Made by a program: the position numbers and the translations under genes. 64,000 nt of DNA from Apostichopus japonicus (taxonomy: Eukaryota; Echinodermata; Holothuroidea; Aspidochirotida; Stichopodidae), in the NCBI RefSeq assembly GCF_037975245.1, contig NC_092576.1, forward strand, positions 31,598,611 through 31,662,610, written 5' to 3'. Below, one piece after another: positions 13,301 through 25,300 of the stretch. The notes beneath the pieces are model-generated. The model had not been told where the DNA came from. It did no database searches and saw only the letters and a list, made by a program, of their open reading frames with translations. Within the stretch, counting starts at the first letter, position 1. Each line of letters opens with the position of its first letter.

Positions 13301-16300
13301 TTCTCATGCTTATATGAGTAGTAACACTCACAGAAACGTGTAATTAAACTGACGGGGGAAGTTTTCTGACTGTGAACCCCAAACACAGTAACATAAGTCT
13401 TAACTTCGCCAGGCCGTTAGAGAGGTTGCAGTCAAAGCTATGTACCACGAGGCACCCTTCCAAATAAGTTGAAGTTCTGTTTAACCATTTAAATAACAGT
13501 GAATGGACATATACAGTAAACTTGGTTTACTTGCAGATTACGAAAAATAGTTATTTCTAAGAGATGTAAATTTGGTTTTTAATGAGAGTTGAAGTATGAA
13601 ACTTTGTTTCCGAGCGAAAACATGTTACTTGAAGCAAAATAATGATGCCCCGCCCATTCTGCGAGGACGCTTCCATTTTTCAAAAAGGCGTTTTCTCTTT
13701 TTATTTTTTCTATTTTGTTTACATTTTAAACATGAAAATTATTTTAAAATATGTGAAGAACTTAGTAATGTACTGCAAACTATCTATAAAAAACAGAAAA
13801 ACGATGTTTTAGGCATGAATAATGTGTTCAATATAACTAAAGTAGTAGGCCAATAGTCATAAGCTCATGATAGTGTCGTCAATTCGTTTTCCCAGTTAAT
13901 ATGTGTGACATATATCACCCGTGTACATCGATCAATGGCATGTTGAAATCCCGTGTGAAAATATGTTGACCCCAAAAGACGCAAATGGTCGTTCTAGAAA
14001 GTACCGTCATAACATTAACAACACAAGGCCAGTTTGCTCTCTCAGGTCTGCACGTGTACAGCCATTTTTTTCACACATGGTATTATGCTGTGCATGCATT
14101 GCGGGCGGGATTGCGGCAAACATAAAAGAAAATGAATGAAAATGAAAAACTTACGATATTTTTCACAAATATTGATGCTTACCTGTAGATAAGTGCTTCC
14201 TCACAATCAACGAGCCGCCTTAAAATTCGCTCCGCTTACGTAAAACTTCTATATATATAGCACATGGAAAAACCCGAGATTTTACACACATAATTCCCAC
14301 TGACATTGGTCACAGAACATAAGTAGGTCATTGAACTCTGCCCAAGTTCATAGCACCATGGGAACAACACAACACATTGAACATGATGTTACATCTCCCG
14401 CCATCTGGACGCCGAGTGTAAATTTTGATGTTATATGCAAATTATGAATGGTACTGCGCAGCGCGATTAAAACTTAACCTATTGCGACACAAATTTTGGC
14501 TGTTGTTGCATTAACTTTTGTATCAAATGTAAGGTACTGTATCATGTATGTGACACAAGAGAAAGAAAATGAAATCGGAGGCTGCTCAAACCAGTTTCAA
14601 CTTGATTTTTACAACCCATCGCACAACACGTGCGTGCGTAATTTGTTTTCTTAACATGACTTTTAATAAGTAAGCAGGAAAGGTGGGTAAGTTTACTAAT
14701 TTAGGCGAGTTTTTGTTAAAAATCTTGTGATAGATAGACAAATATATTGTTTTTTTCTTCAAAAGTTACGATGTTGCCAAAGGCCGAGTGATATAAATTC
14801 AGTGATCTGAACTTCTGAACACCACGAATACTGATCATGTGTGTTATTCTTTTCAGCAATTATTACACGAAAGGTTCGCAATATTATTGGGCCTAATTAG
14901 TAATTAACATACATTGATCGAGTGTCTTGTTGCCTGAATTGCTACCTGCTGGGGAAAAAAACCTTAATTATTGTACTCATTATGTCCTATTTTCATTAAA
15001 AGTCGAGTGACCGTGCGTCGAAAAAACCCGCGATCGGGAAACGGCGTTTAAACGTTAAACCGACCGGCAGGCGATACGGTGAAACGGTTAGCGAAATATC
15101 TGTTGGGTCACACCCTTACTTAAGCACACACAAAAACGACCTTATTGAATGAAAATATACTAAAAACCATATCGCAAAAACACAAAATCGCTTATAACTC
15201 GAAAACGGAAGGAGATATCGACTTTTGTCGGCTGTATAGGGATTTCCTAAACCGAATTTTGATGCGCTCTATCCACCTGTGTCATTTATGAGCTTCTCTG
15301 ACGTAAGCTGCAGTACGTAATTTCTCTATACCAGTTCCGCGAAATTTATTTACTGTACGCAATAAGCATCGTTCCCTATGTTTTCTTTCACAACGAATAT
15401 TCAAAGTTGTGCTCCACACGCTTCACAGATGTTGTTTTATGTCGTTCATTTTCAATTCTACTTTAAAATTACCTTTTTCGAACGATGCATTGCATGCTTT
15501 ATTAAACATTCCTGATTAGTAAAACTAAGGAAGGATATTCAAATACGTATTATTTTCATTTGATATGATTTTATGAGCTGTTCCACTTGAAAAACGATGA
15601 TAAAACCGAAAAACAAAAACATTTACTTCTCATGTGACGCATACCGGGAGACTCATAAAAACTCCCCCTTCTCATTAAATTAAATGTACATGCCGTCAGG
15701 CCAGTTGAAAGCCGTCAGGCTAGTTGAAAGCCCTCCCTACTAATGTTTGACCAGCTCTTCCCAATATACAATACTCAAATAAGCAATGAAAATATATTCA
15801 TTTTCCACAGATTTCTACCCAACGTGGGTTCCAAGTCACTGCTTTATTTTCTTAGTAGTCATGGATACAATTGTTTGCAACTCTCTTGCTGGCCAGGTGT
15901 TTCAAGTTTTATTAATAGCACGACTTCTGATTGGTTCATTCAAGATAAACTTTCTATCCCTGCTGGATTGTTGTACTTATAATATGAATGAATATTTGGT
16001 TTTCAGGTAACATCCATTCCATTACGAACAGTAGGGGTAAAATAATGTTTGCTTCTAGAGGCAGCCAGCCAAAGGTTCAGATAAATACTATGCTAATTAA
16101 CAGATGGTAGGCGTGAATTTGACAAAGCCAGGTTTATGATTGGACTAAGCCTCTCAAAAAAAGTTTGGTGGTGGGGATATCCAGGGTAGGGAATACACAT
16201 GTTAGCAGCAAACTGCAGGTGGCCCAGACCCAGGCTGCGACCTAAATACCAGGGCAGTCCATCTGCATTCGCGGGCAACTTACAGTAACGGGTTAGGGGG

Positions 16301-19300
16301 GAAATAACAGGATGTTTTTTATTTTTGCGTGCATTGAAGCTGGGGGAGATTTTTTGTACGGAATGCGCTCTCAGAAAAGTTTGTTTAGTGAGTGATGTTC
16401 TGTAGTAAACGGTACTGTAGTACGTCAAGTAACACAGGAATTTATTGGAAATAAAGATCTCTTTGATATCCAGCTACGACTGTTTCATTGTGGATATTTT
16501 GTTTTTATTTCTAGTTTTTCTGACGCTGCGTTCCTTGGTGAGCTAACCTAAACTTATCTTAGTTTAATACTAGCCTACATATAACTTTAGAGTCGTAGAA
16601 TGTGCTTATTACGATCGATCAAGACTAGTTTTTATTATCCTAGCCAAATCATTTTTCAAACACCTAGTAAAGAACTTACTCTATCTACAATCAAACTTTT
16701 GTAACATTTGTAATATTCCTCTACAACTTCTGGTAGAGTCTGAAAACGGCTGTAGTTAAACTAAGGATTCAACGCAAGTCACAACCTTGATATGTCTAGA
16801 ATTGCCTTTGCGGTTTTTGATCGCGATAACTTTCGTGGAATTTTCGTTGAAACTTCGTTGACAACCCGTGCCCGCAGTAGTCTAAATCTTGTCAACGAAA
16901 TTATTCGTTTTTAACCGATTTTCAACTTTTTTTTATCGATTTTTAACGTTTTTTATCAATCGTTGATTTTTTTCAACGGGAGTTAAGCGAAATCAGTACT
17001 GTACGTACCTCGGACAGGCTCTTCATTTTACCGCGGTCGCCTTACACCCCGGCCTCAAGGGACACCATTTCACGGTGGATGGCCGACTTAATTCGTGCCC
17101 ACACCCAGCCTGGGGAACCCGTCCGGGCGCACGACGTCCGAGGCCACGCCACGTCCAGGGCGTGGTTCCGGGGGGTTCCCCTGGAAGATATTATGAAGGC
17201 GGCGGCCTGGAAGACCCCGTCTTCCTTTGTCGCCTGTTATCTCACAAACACCCCTGCCACGGAAGGGGATTTTGCCCGAGCGGCCCTAGGTCTGCCGCCC
17301 GCGAGATCCTCGACCCACCGCCAGGGCTCCTGTGTCACAAATGCATAGGTTATATGAGGTGAGGGAGTACGCGCTGTGAATTCCCCAAACCTTAACCGGT
17401 TTGTGAATTAACGAGCGACGTACTCACCTCATATAACATCCCGACCCGCCTCCCCACTATGGGGGACCTCGCGGACGGAGCCATACAACCACGTCGGATA
17501 CCCTCCTCGGATACTAGGGGAACTGGCCACACAGATATGACCATGTGACGGCCTTTCCCCCCAGGAATTTTTGAGGGATGTCGTGGGGTCCCGCCTACAC
17601 CCACCGACGACCCACTCTGGACCCACTTCGGGCCCACTCAGGACCCACCTGTCACCCACCACAGCCCACCTAGGGCCTCTTCAGGTGAGAATGTTTTTGG
17701 TTGTATCCTCGGGGTTTCCGCCCCTTGGTCGATCCTCGATCTCCCCCTTCTCCGTCCGGTGCCGCACCATTGCGGCCTGGAAATTACGGAAGGGAGATGG
17801 CCACACTCACATACAGACAAATTGCCAGATGCTAGAGCGAGGTTAATACGGTAATGCATAGGTTATATGAGGTGAGTACGTCGCTCGTTAATTCACAAAC
17901 CGGTTAAGGTTTGGGGAATTCATCGGTCCTCATATTAACGGCAGAAGTCCTGATGCGTTAGCACCAGCAACTCGCCCAGGACGAGAACCAGGTCACGAGA
18001 CCCGAGGCAGGACAACTCCTGCTCATGCTGAGCCCTCTCATAAGGCTAGCCTACAACCAGTTGCTAGGGGGCGATCCGGTCGGCTAGAGCCCAACGCGGA
18101 AAGGTCGTCCCAGCCATCAGACCGCCCTCAGTGGAGTCAAAGTTTCGTAGGCTGTCCCTTGGCCCGGCTAGCTCAGTCGATAGGGCATGAAACTCTTAAT
18201 CTCAGGGTCGTGAGTTCGAGCCCCACGTTGGGCGCCACTTTTCGCCGGAAGCTTCCAGCATAAATTGCAAGAGGAAACGGCTCGGAGAGAAACCCTGGCA
18301 ACTCAAAGTTACGATCCTCAGATAGGTTTAGAACTAGACCACTACGGCCGAGGGAAAGCAGTCCCCCAGGGGCAGAGTCCAGGGCACTGAGAAGAGGCGC
18401 TCCGCGGGCAGGAGTCGAGGTTGTTTCCATCGACCTTCACGGCCATGGATAGCAAGAGGGGCAAACAAAGCCCCACCAACAACCTCGCCACTCGGTCATA
18501 GGCCTGCCCACCTCACCACAGAAAACCGCTGGTGGGGGCGAGACTATCAAACCTTTCCCACCGATAGGAATCTATCGCAGCGGGTGTTGGACACTATCGC
18601 TCACGGGGTCAAGCCCCTCAGCCAACCTAGGTCAGGCCAAAACACTTCCGCATGGAAACCCTAAACATTACCTTACCCCTTCTCAGGAAGGGCATATGGG
18701 TGGCGACTGTAGACTTAAATAATGCCATGAACGAAGACCTTTGTCACTTCTTAGCCTTCCATTACCCTGGATGAGGTTACCTTTTCAGGGCACTCCTGAG
18801 GCCCCCGAAGGTCTTCACCAGAGTGGCGGGAGCCACAGTCTCCTTCTATACGTCTGCCTCGACGACTGGCTGATAGTAGACAACTCGGAGTCGGAAACAG
18901 CCGACAGCGTATACTGGACGATCAGTACCCTTCAAGAGCCGGGGTGGATCGTCAACGAGGAGAAGTCCCGACTGACTCCTACCCAGACCATCCCATTCCT
19001 GGAAGGGGTAATAGACTTCCCAATTGGGGTTGCCAAACCCTGGCAGGAGAGGATCAACGCGATCGCTTCTACCGCAACAGTTCTCGCTGTTCCTTATTTG
19101 GCTTCAAGCCCTTGGACTACGGGCAAACACGGTCGATGTTGTAAGCTTCTGCAGGTTGCGCATATGCCCACTACAGTCACACCTCCAGAAGTTGCCAGGC
19201 CACAAAGATCGGGACATGACCACACCGATCAGCAGTTCCGAAGAACCAAACCCTTACCTCCAAGGGTTGGAACACACCAGAATACTGGAGCCAGGGAGTT

Positions 19301-22300
19301 CCATTCACTATCGACCTACTGTACCGATCACTGTGGTGACGACAATTGCCTCCCCTCAGGATGAGGGGGGGGGGCTCACTGGAGCTATCGTACGGCTGGG
19401 GGAACTGGGACATTGATGGAACGGTCCTACCACATCAACATCCTCGAGATGCTGGCAGTGAAAGGGGCTCTGGAGTCCTTCCACGCCCAAGAACGGGGCA
19501 CATTGACCACCATCTTCTCAGACAACACGACAGTGTTGGCATAGCTACATCAACAGACAGGATGGCACCAGGTCAGAGAGATTGTGCACTCTGGCATGGG
19601 AGATCCTCACCACAGCTGCAGACTCCGGCATGGCCCTACGGGCCTCTCATATAGCCAGAAAGTAGAATGTGATGGCCGAGGCTCTGTCCAGGGACAGCTC
19701 GACCCCGGCGAGTGGACCCTTTCACAACGAACATGCGGCAGGATTTCCACATGTTCGGCAGACCTCTGATAGACTTGTTTGCGACACACGGCAACAATGG
19801 GCTGCCCATCTTTTGTTCCAGGTGGTTCCACCTGCAGGCCTTCCAATTACAGTAGCGCCAGGTCCCTGTCGTGTGACGGACTGGAGGCTTACATCTTCCC
19901 CCTCTTGGCATGATCAGCCAGGTACTGAGGGAGATCCGCCGCTCCAGGGGCAGATTCACCACAGTGGTCCATTCTGGCCCCGCTGACCCTGGTTTGGGAA
20001 GATTCTCCAGCTCCTCGCGAACACCCCGGCGATCCTGCCGGACACACCACATCTGTTGTCCCAGAGACGGGGGAAGCTGGCTCAATCCAGACAGCAAGGG
20101 TCTACAATTAGTTGCCTGGAAATTGTCCGGTCTTCCCTCAGACAGAGAGGACTTTTGCCGCCAGAGGGAGAACAACCGTGGCGACTTACGTTTCCCACTA
20201 CTGAGATTCGAAGTATGCCTAACGAGACAGACTCTGCCTACCTAGGCCTCTCTAACCTTGATCGCCGACTCCTTGCTCACACTGATTCAAGAAGGGAAGC
20301 AGGTTTTCGACGATCAAGAACTACCGTTCGGCTATTGCCGCCCTCCATCAGGGCTTCCTCTACGGCTCCACGCCAGGCAACAAGGCACGCCTTGACTAAG
20401 GCGACTTACGAACCTACGGTTCGTGGGGTTTGGGTAGTTCCCGACCCCTCCTTCATCGCCAAGAACCAGGTTCAGGCTTTCCTCCCGGGAGACATCTTCA
20501 TTCCAGAGATCAAGACCTTCTCTTTGATCCCCTGGAACAGACAGTTCTTCCTCCCTCGAGTGCCTTACTCAGCAGCCTCGAAGGAGACCTTGTCCTGCTG
20601 ATTGGTGGAAACTATCCGCCCTCTTGCTACAGGTCCAGGCAGATCTAGGGCTCACGACATCAGGGGTTTGCTTGAATATTATTATTTGTAAGCATATATA
20701 CTTGAATATTATTATTTGTAAGCATATATACTTAAAATTCTGGGTTTATTTACGTGCATATTTACACACAGTAATAAAATATCGCAATGGACTGGTTGTA
20801 TTATCTGTTTCGTGGAAAATAATAGCAGTCATGATCAATCTTTTCTCATTTTCAGGTTCAGTCAACTTCAGCTGCCAATCTCACCTGAGGCTTTTACAGA
20901 CATTATGAAGACTCGGAATATTCAAGGTAAATGAAAGAGAATGAACAAGATTAATTGATGAAATGTTTGTTTGTTCATCTCTTTGTTTTTTTGTAAAAGC
21001 TTGGTATCTTTATTGGTAACATCCTTTGGTCAATTGATACATATTTAAAACCAATAAGGTCAAAGAACTTTAACAAGTAATGATAAGTACATACAAAGAC
21101 AATGATGCATCTTAATTAACTGAATAGCATAGCATAGAACATAGAGAAGCGTTATGTATTTAGCTATCTATATATTGTGATAACCAAAATATGTGTATTT
21201 CATTCTTTCATGTAGTTCGTTGGCGTCCGTTTGACATTGACTTTCATTTGGATCTTCAGATTGGTCACTGGGAGGTAAGGGTTTCAGAGCGTTAGCTCGT
21301 CATATAAATCCATAAGCAATGTTATATATTGTGAGTATGTGTATATGTTTGATAAGTTGCCTTGTAAATAAGACCTGGCAATAATAACATTAAAAAACAA
21401 TAAACTGCACTTCAAATAACAAGTGAAAGTTGTAAATACATCAAACTGGAGAAGCGGAGCAAATGCAATGAGCTAAAAACTGATGAGATGATAAGTCATT
21501 GTGCTCATAACCTGTGCTGTGTGTTGTGCTGTTACATAACTTTTTCCTCTCTCTGACAATGGCAAGTATATATTTAGTAGCAACATATTGTATATACGAA
21601 ATACGTGTTTTTTGTGTATACTGAGATAACTCAACCAACATACTGTTCAAATATAAACTGCCCTTCCATTTTAAAAGAAAAAGTACTGAAAACAAGTTTC
21701 ACAACATTGTGTTATACAGTATAAGTTTTGGTCAGTCTGTAAATATGCTTATTAAATGTAATTTTACAGACAGTACATAAAATATGTCTGAAACTTATTG
21801 CCAGTTCCTTCGACTGTACCCTGACAGATTCTTATCTACGGCTATGTTAGGACCTACGGCAACACCCTCTGTTAACATCGAGGGTCTTCATTCAATAACT
21901 AATCATTACTTTAAGCTCGTAAGATGAATCAAGCACCGCTAAAAACACTATACATAGAACGATGTAATGCATGGAGATACATCATATCTACGTTAGACTA
22001 AAAGTTGGTTAGTTTCTATTGTTTGGTGGTCATCACTTCTTCAATAGACTGTAGGGAGTTGACTAAAATCAAGTTGATTATAAAGTTGTTGAGCAATGCA
22101 ATGTATTTTGAATGGAGTGTATTACACTTTTGGAAGGGAATCCTCGATATCTGCATCCCACCTCAGATAAGAGCACTATTTTTTGCAGCTAGAAATATTA
22201 AGCAACATATCAAATGTTACTCCAGCGACAGCAACCACCAAATATGCAAATTGGAAAGGTTACATATACTTTATAAATTTAAAATGGCATAAAATGTAAG

Positions 22301-25300
22301 TAAAGAAAGGCTACACGTAGATACATAAATCAGACCCTAGTAACCTGATGACAGGAGATGGTAAAACCGCTATGCAAAATATGCTACACCTCATGAAGGG
22401 ACCTGTGGTTGACAATGATAATAACATATAACATATATGCTCTCATTATATCGGTATTGCTATCTTTTTGTTGGCAACGTCAAATCTTCAACGTAACGGT
22501 GGATGGTCGCATCATTTATGGTTTGTATTAATCACACATAGTGTTTATCATATGAAATTTTAGGAACCATTTTTATGAGACAATGTTGGATGAATTAAAC
22601 AACGAAACATGATGGAATAAAAATAAAACCAGGGTGCAGCCGTATATTTTCAATTATTTGTCAAACATGCAAGTACAACATCTCACAGAATCTAGTATGC
22701 ATGTGAATCCGATCTATAATCATTGTTTCACCAATAATACATGTCCTTAAATTAACTATAAAGCAATGTCAAGTTTGAAGATGTTTGTTGTCAGTAAGCT
22801 GGAAAGGTCTAAGTTAAAATTTGGCAAACACACATTAAGACTTTTAAGTCCGAAGCTGTTACCATGCTCCACATTGTCGTCATTGTTATCAATTGGTCTA
22901 AATAAACACATTTGGAAAGAAACGTGACAAAATGAACTTTGGCAGAAGCGAGACTGTGTTGTTACTATGTCACACTCCGACAGCTCATGTACATAAGACA
23001 ATCCAGAATATACACAAATATGTTTTGTAATTTAAAATCTATCGTCAACAGCAAAATCGATGTTTTCTTCGTGAATCTTACATTATCTGTCATTAAAATA
23101 AGTCTATAAAGATACATAGAAAGGTCTCACCGACTGTTTTTGGTAAAGGTATTAACCTGTATGGACCGGCTTTTTGCAGACATTTTTGGTAATGCTTGAT
23201 GTGGTTGGTGAGTCGTGAAATGCTGCTCTCCTGTAAGGGTCCTGGTGACCACAGTTAAAGGTTAAACTTAAATGGTGCATTATTAGGATGACATAGAATA
23301 AATGTTATGTCTTTAAATAAGAATAACGTGAAGGTTTTGATTATGAATATGTTTGAATTTAAAAACAAATTCCCAATTTGACTGTTTCACCTTAATGGAC
23401 GCCCCAGCACCGGCCCCACCAAATTAGACACCCTCCCTTTTGCTCATGCCACTGACAATTGTTGTACTGACAAAATAATTGCTAATTAATCTTTGTGGAA
23501 TTACTCAACGCTCTTGAATACCGTATTCGTTATTATTACCGGTTTTACCATGCTACCATCGTCTTGCTGTTCTCTGTCGGTTAAGTTGATTAAATTCAGG
23601 TGAAAAAAAAAATTAGTCCGGTTGTGCATCACTCAGTGACAGTAACATTATGTTATACAATCTTCTGCAGCAATGAAATTGGTGTAGTTTTATCTTTTTA
23701 AAATTTCTTTATTAAAAATAATGCAGAGCAGTCTTTACACCTAACGGGTAGACAATGACTGTACTCATGTCAATTGAATAACTAAGTCATCGATGTAGAT
23801 TCTGCATTTATATACCAAATTAAGTTGCACATATTTGTTATTGTTACATCATGCGACTTTTGTCAGCTCATTTTATTTGTTCTACACTAAGGTTGTTGAC
23901 ATTCAGGTGTTGGAAAATATTCGTTGCAGTACTGTGTCTATCGATGGCCAAAACAGCAAGTTACAACAGAGGTCAACTGTACAGCTCCTTCATGTGGCAC
24001 ACAGACATAATGTAAGTGTATTCAAGAGTTAAAGGGCATTCTAAAAACGAAAATTAATTTTCCCTGATTGACTTAGTAGGGGCTTTTATTAATTGGAATT
24101 GTTTTCCAGCTGGTTCTATCAGCTTCGTAACGTTTGGAATACATGAATGACTTACAACTGTCTAACAAAATAAGTTTTAATTTCAGAAGCGGAAATGATA
24201 TCGTTGGTCATTCTGGAATAAACCGTTATTCAAAACATATTCCAGACTCTTCAATCAGAGACAATACTGCTATTAATATACAGTAGATGCACCGTGAACA
24301 TCATGATTTTTATGATGGATAGTCTAAAAAAGTGTCATTTAACGTCAATATAAAAACTAAAAACATAATATGGAGATTTAATTATGAAAGAATTGATTTA
24401 AACTATCGACAGTTTTTAAATATATTGTCAAAATAACGGCGTGAACAGCAAAATTTATACAGAAATTAAAATTATGAAAGGACATGATAAGAAAAGCACC
24501 AGGTCGTCCAAAGTTTTGGTGAAAGGGTGGTCTTTTTGGAAATATTTGAAGTTTGAAAATGAGAAGTTGAAATCATAGGGTCGAAGTTACGAGAAACAAG
24601 TGCAATCCTCGCTATAAAACGATTTTAATGTGAATCTAATCTAATAATATAATTTCAGTCTCTTCACTTCCAATAGCTTCAATAGTAAAGATATTATCAT
24701 TCTTCTGATTTAGTTTGGCTTATATTCTTATGTTTATGTCGTCATTTGTATGCTGTAATTTTACTTGAATATGCTTACAATTTCATGTTTTCTTTTTAAA
24801 TGTTTACTCCTTCAATAATAAAGGAAAGTTGAGATCGATTATAATATGTACGTTGTGTATAGTCTGATCTATTTCATGCGTTCGATTATTTGAAAGATAA
24901 AGCTCAATTTGGAATTAAAATTTGCGGTAAAAATTGATGCAGCTGAAGTTTCGAGTTTAATTTGGCATGACATACTGATTGTGACAGTCAAATGATCGTG
25001 ACGATATAAATACAATAGTACGGTTATAGTTAAGTGCTACTGTAGGGAACGTCTGCGTCATCCATCCTCCTGAATAGCAAATCATCATTAAATATATCTT
25101 GCTATAAAGATAATTAGATCCCATGTTGGGTATGCAAAAGAAATGTCTTTGCTGGTTTGCTTTAAACAAGGAAGATAAATACTTTTTGTATCCTTCCTAA
25201 CAGATTCCGATATCCTCTTTACTATTCAACAAATCGTTTAAGACGACTGATAATGAAACCATTATATTAAATACTGGGATACGTGTAACCAATCTGCCGC

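Larger units (their letters stand above)
6168..17921 (+). mobile_element. Nested DIRS-like YR retrotransposon (second family), near full length
   Basis: Left end 6168 and right end 17921. Internal complementary region: 17341-17381 is the reverse complement of 6168-6208, and 17378-17437 is a perfect 60-bp inverted match to 17862-17921. Terminal repeats pair 6188-6280 with 17782-17875. Coding order is gag (6875-8806), RT/RNase H and methylase-like region (8637-12458, interrupted), then tyrosine recombinase (about 12270-17348, interrupted). Subtracting the two nested DNA transposons leaves about 6.2 kb, the usual size of a DIRS element. It lies in the outer gag with no visible target duplication, as expected for tyrosine-recombinase insertion. 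A frameshift near 12720 and two insertions make this copy defective. Confidence 0.85.
2241..20666 (+). mobile_element. Outer DIRS-like element, degraded, carrying a nested DIRS; 3' truncated
   Basis: Its left end (2241, atttacttcg) and left terminal repeat match the reverse complement of the right terminal repeat of the element at 1-687. The order is: left repeat, leader repeats (2658-3063), decayed gag (3230-4830, 6025-6167 and 17922-18420), decayed reverse transcriptase/RNase H (18540-19750), and decayed tyrosine recombinase ending at about 20666 near a HDIRG motif. The gag is interrupted by sequence at about 4830-6025 and by a complete second-family DIRS at 6168-17921. No right terminal repeat follows 20666, so the element is 3' truncated. 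Frameshifts and stops throughout make it inactive. Confidence 0.7.

Noticed and set aside
16093-16428. 111-codon minus-strand frame inside the TA-flanked element
   Set aside because: No recognisable domain, no transposase motifs and no neighbouring coding support; reported only as unassigned interior sequence.
18162-18234. Functional tRNA-Lys gene
   Set aside because: Stem mismatches, the genomic CCA and its position inside a broken gag argue for a captured copy rather than an active gene.
18173-18430. 85-codon minus-strand frame
   Set aside because: Its C-terminal part is the antisense of the tRNA-Lys-like sequence, a common source of false ORFs.
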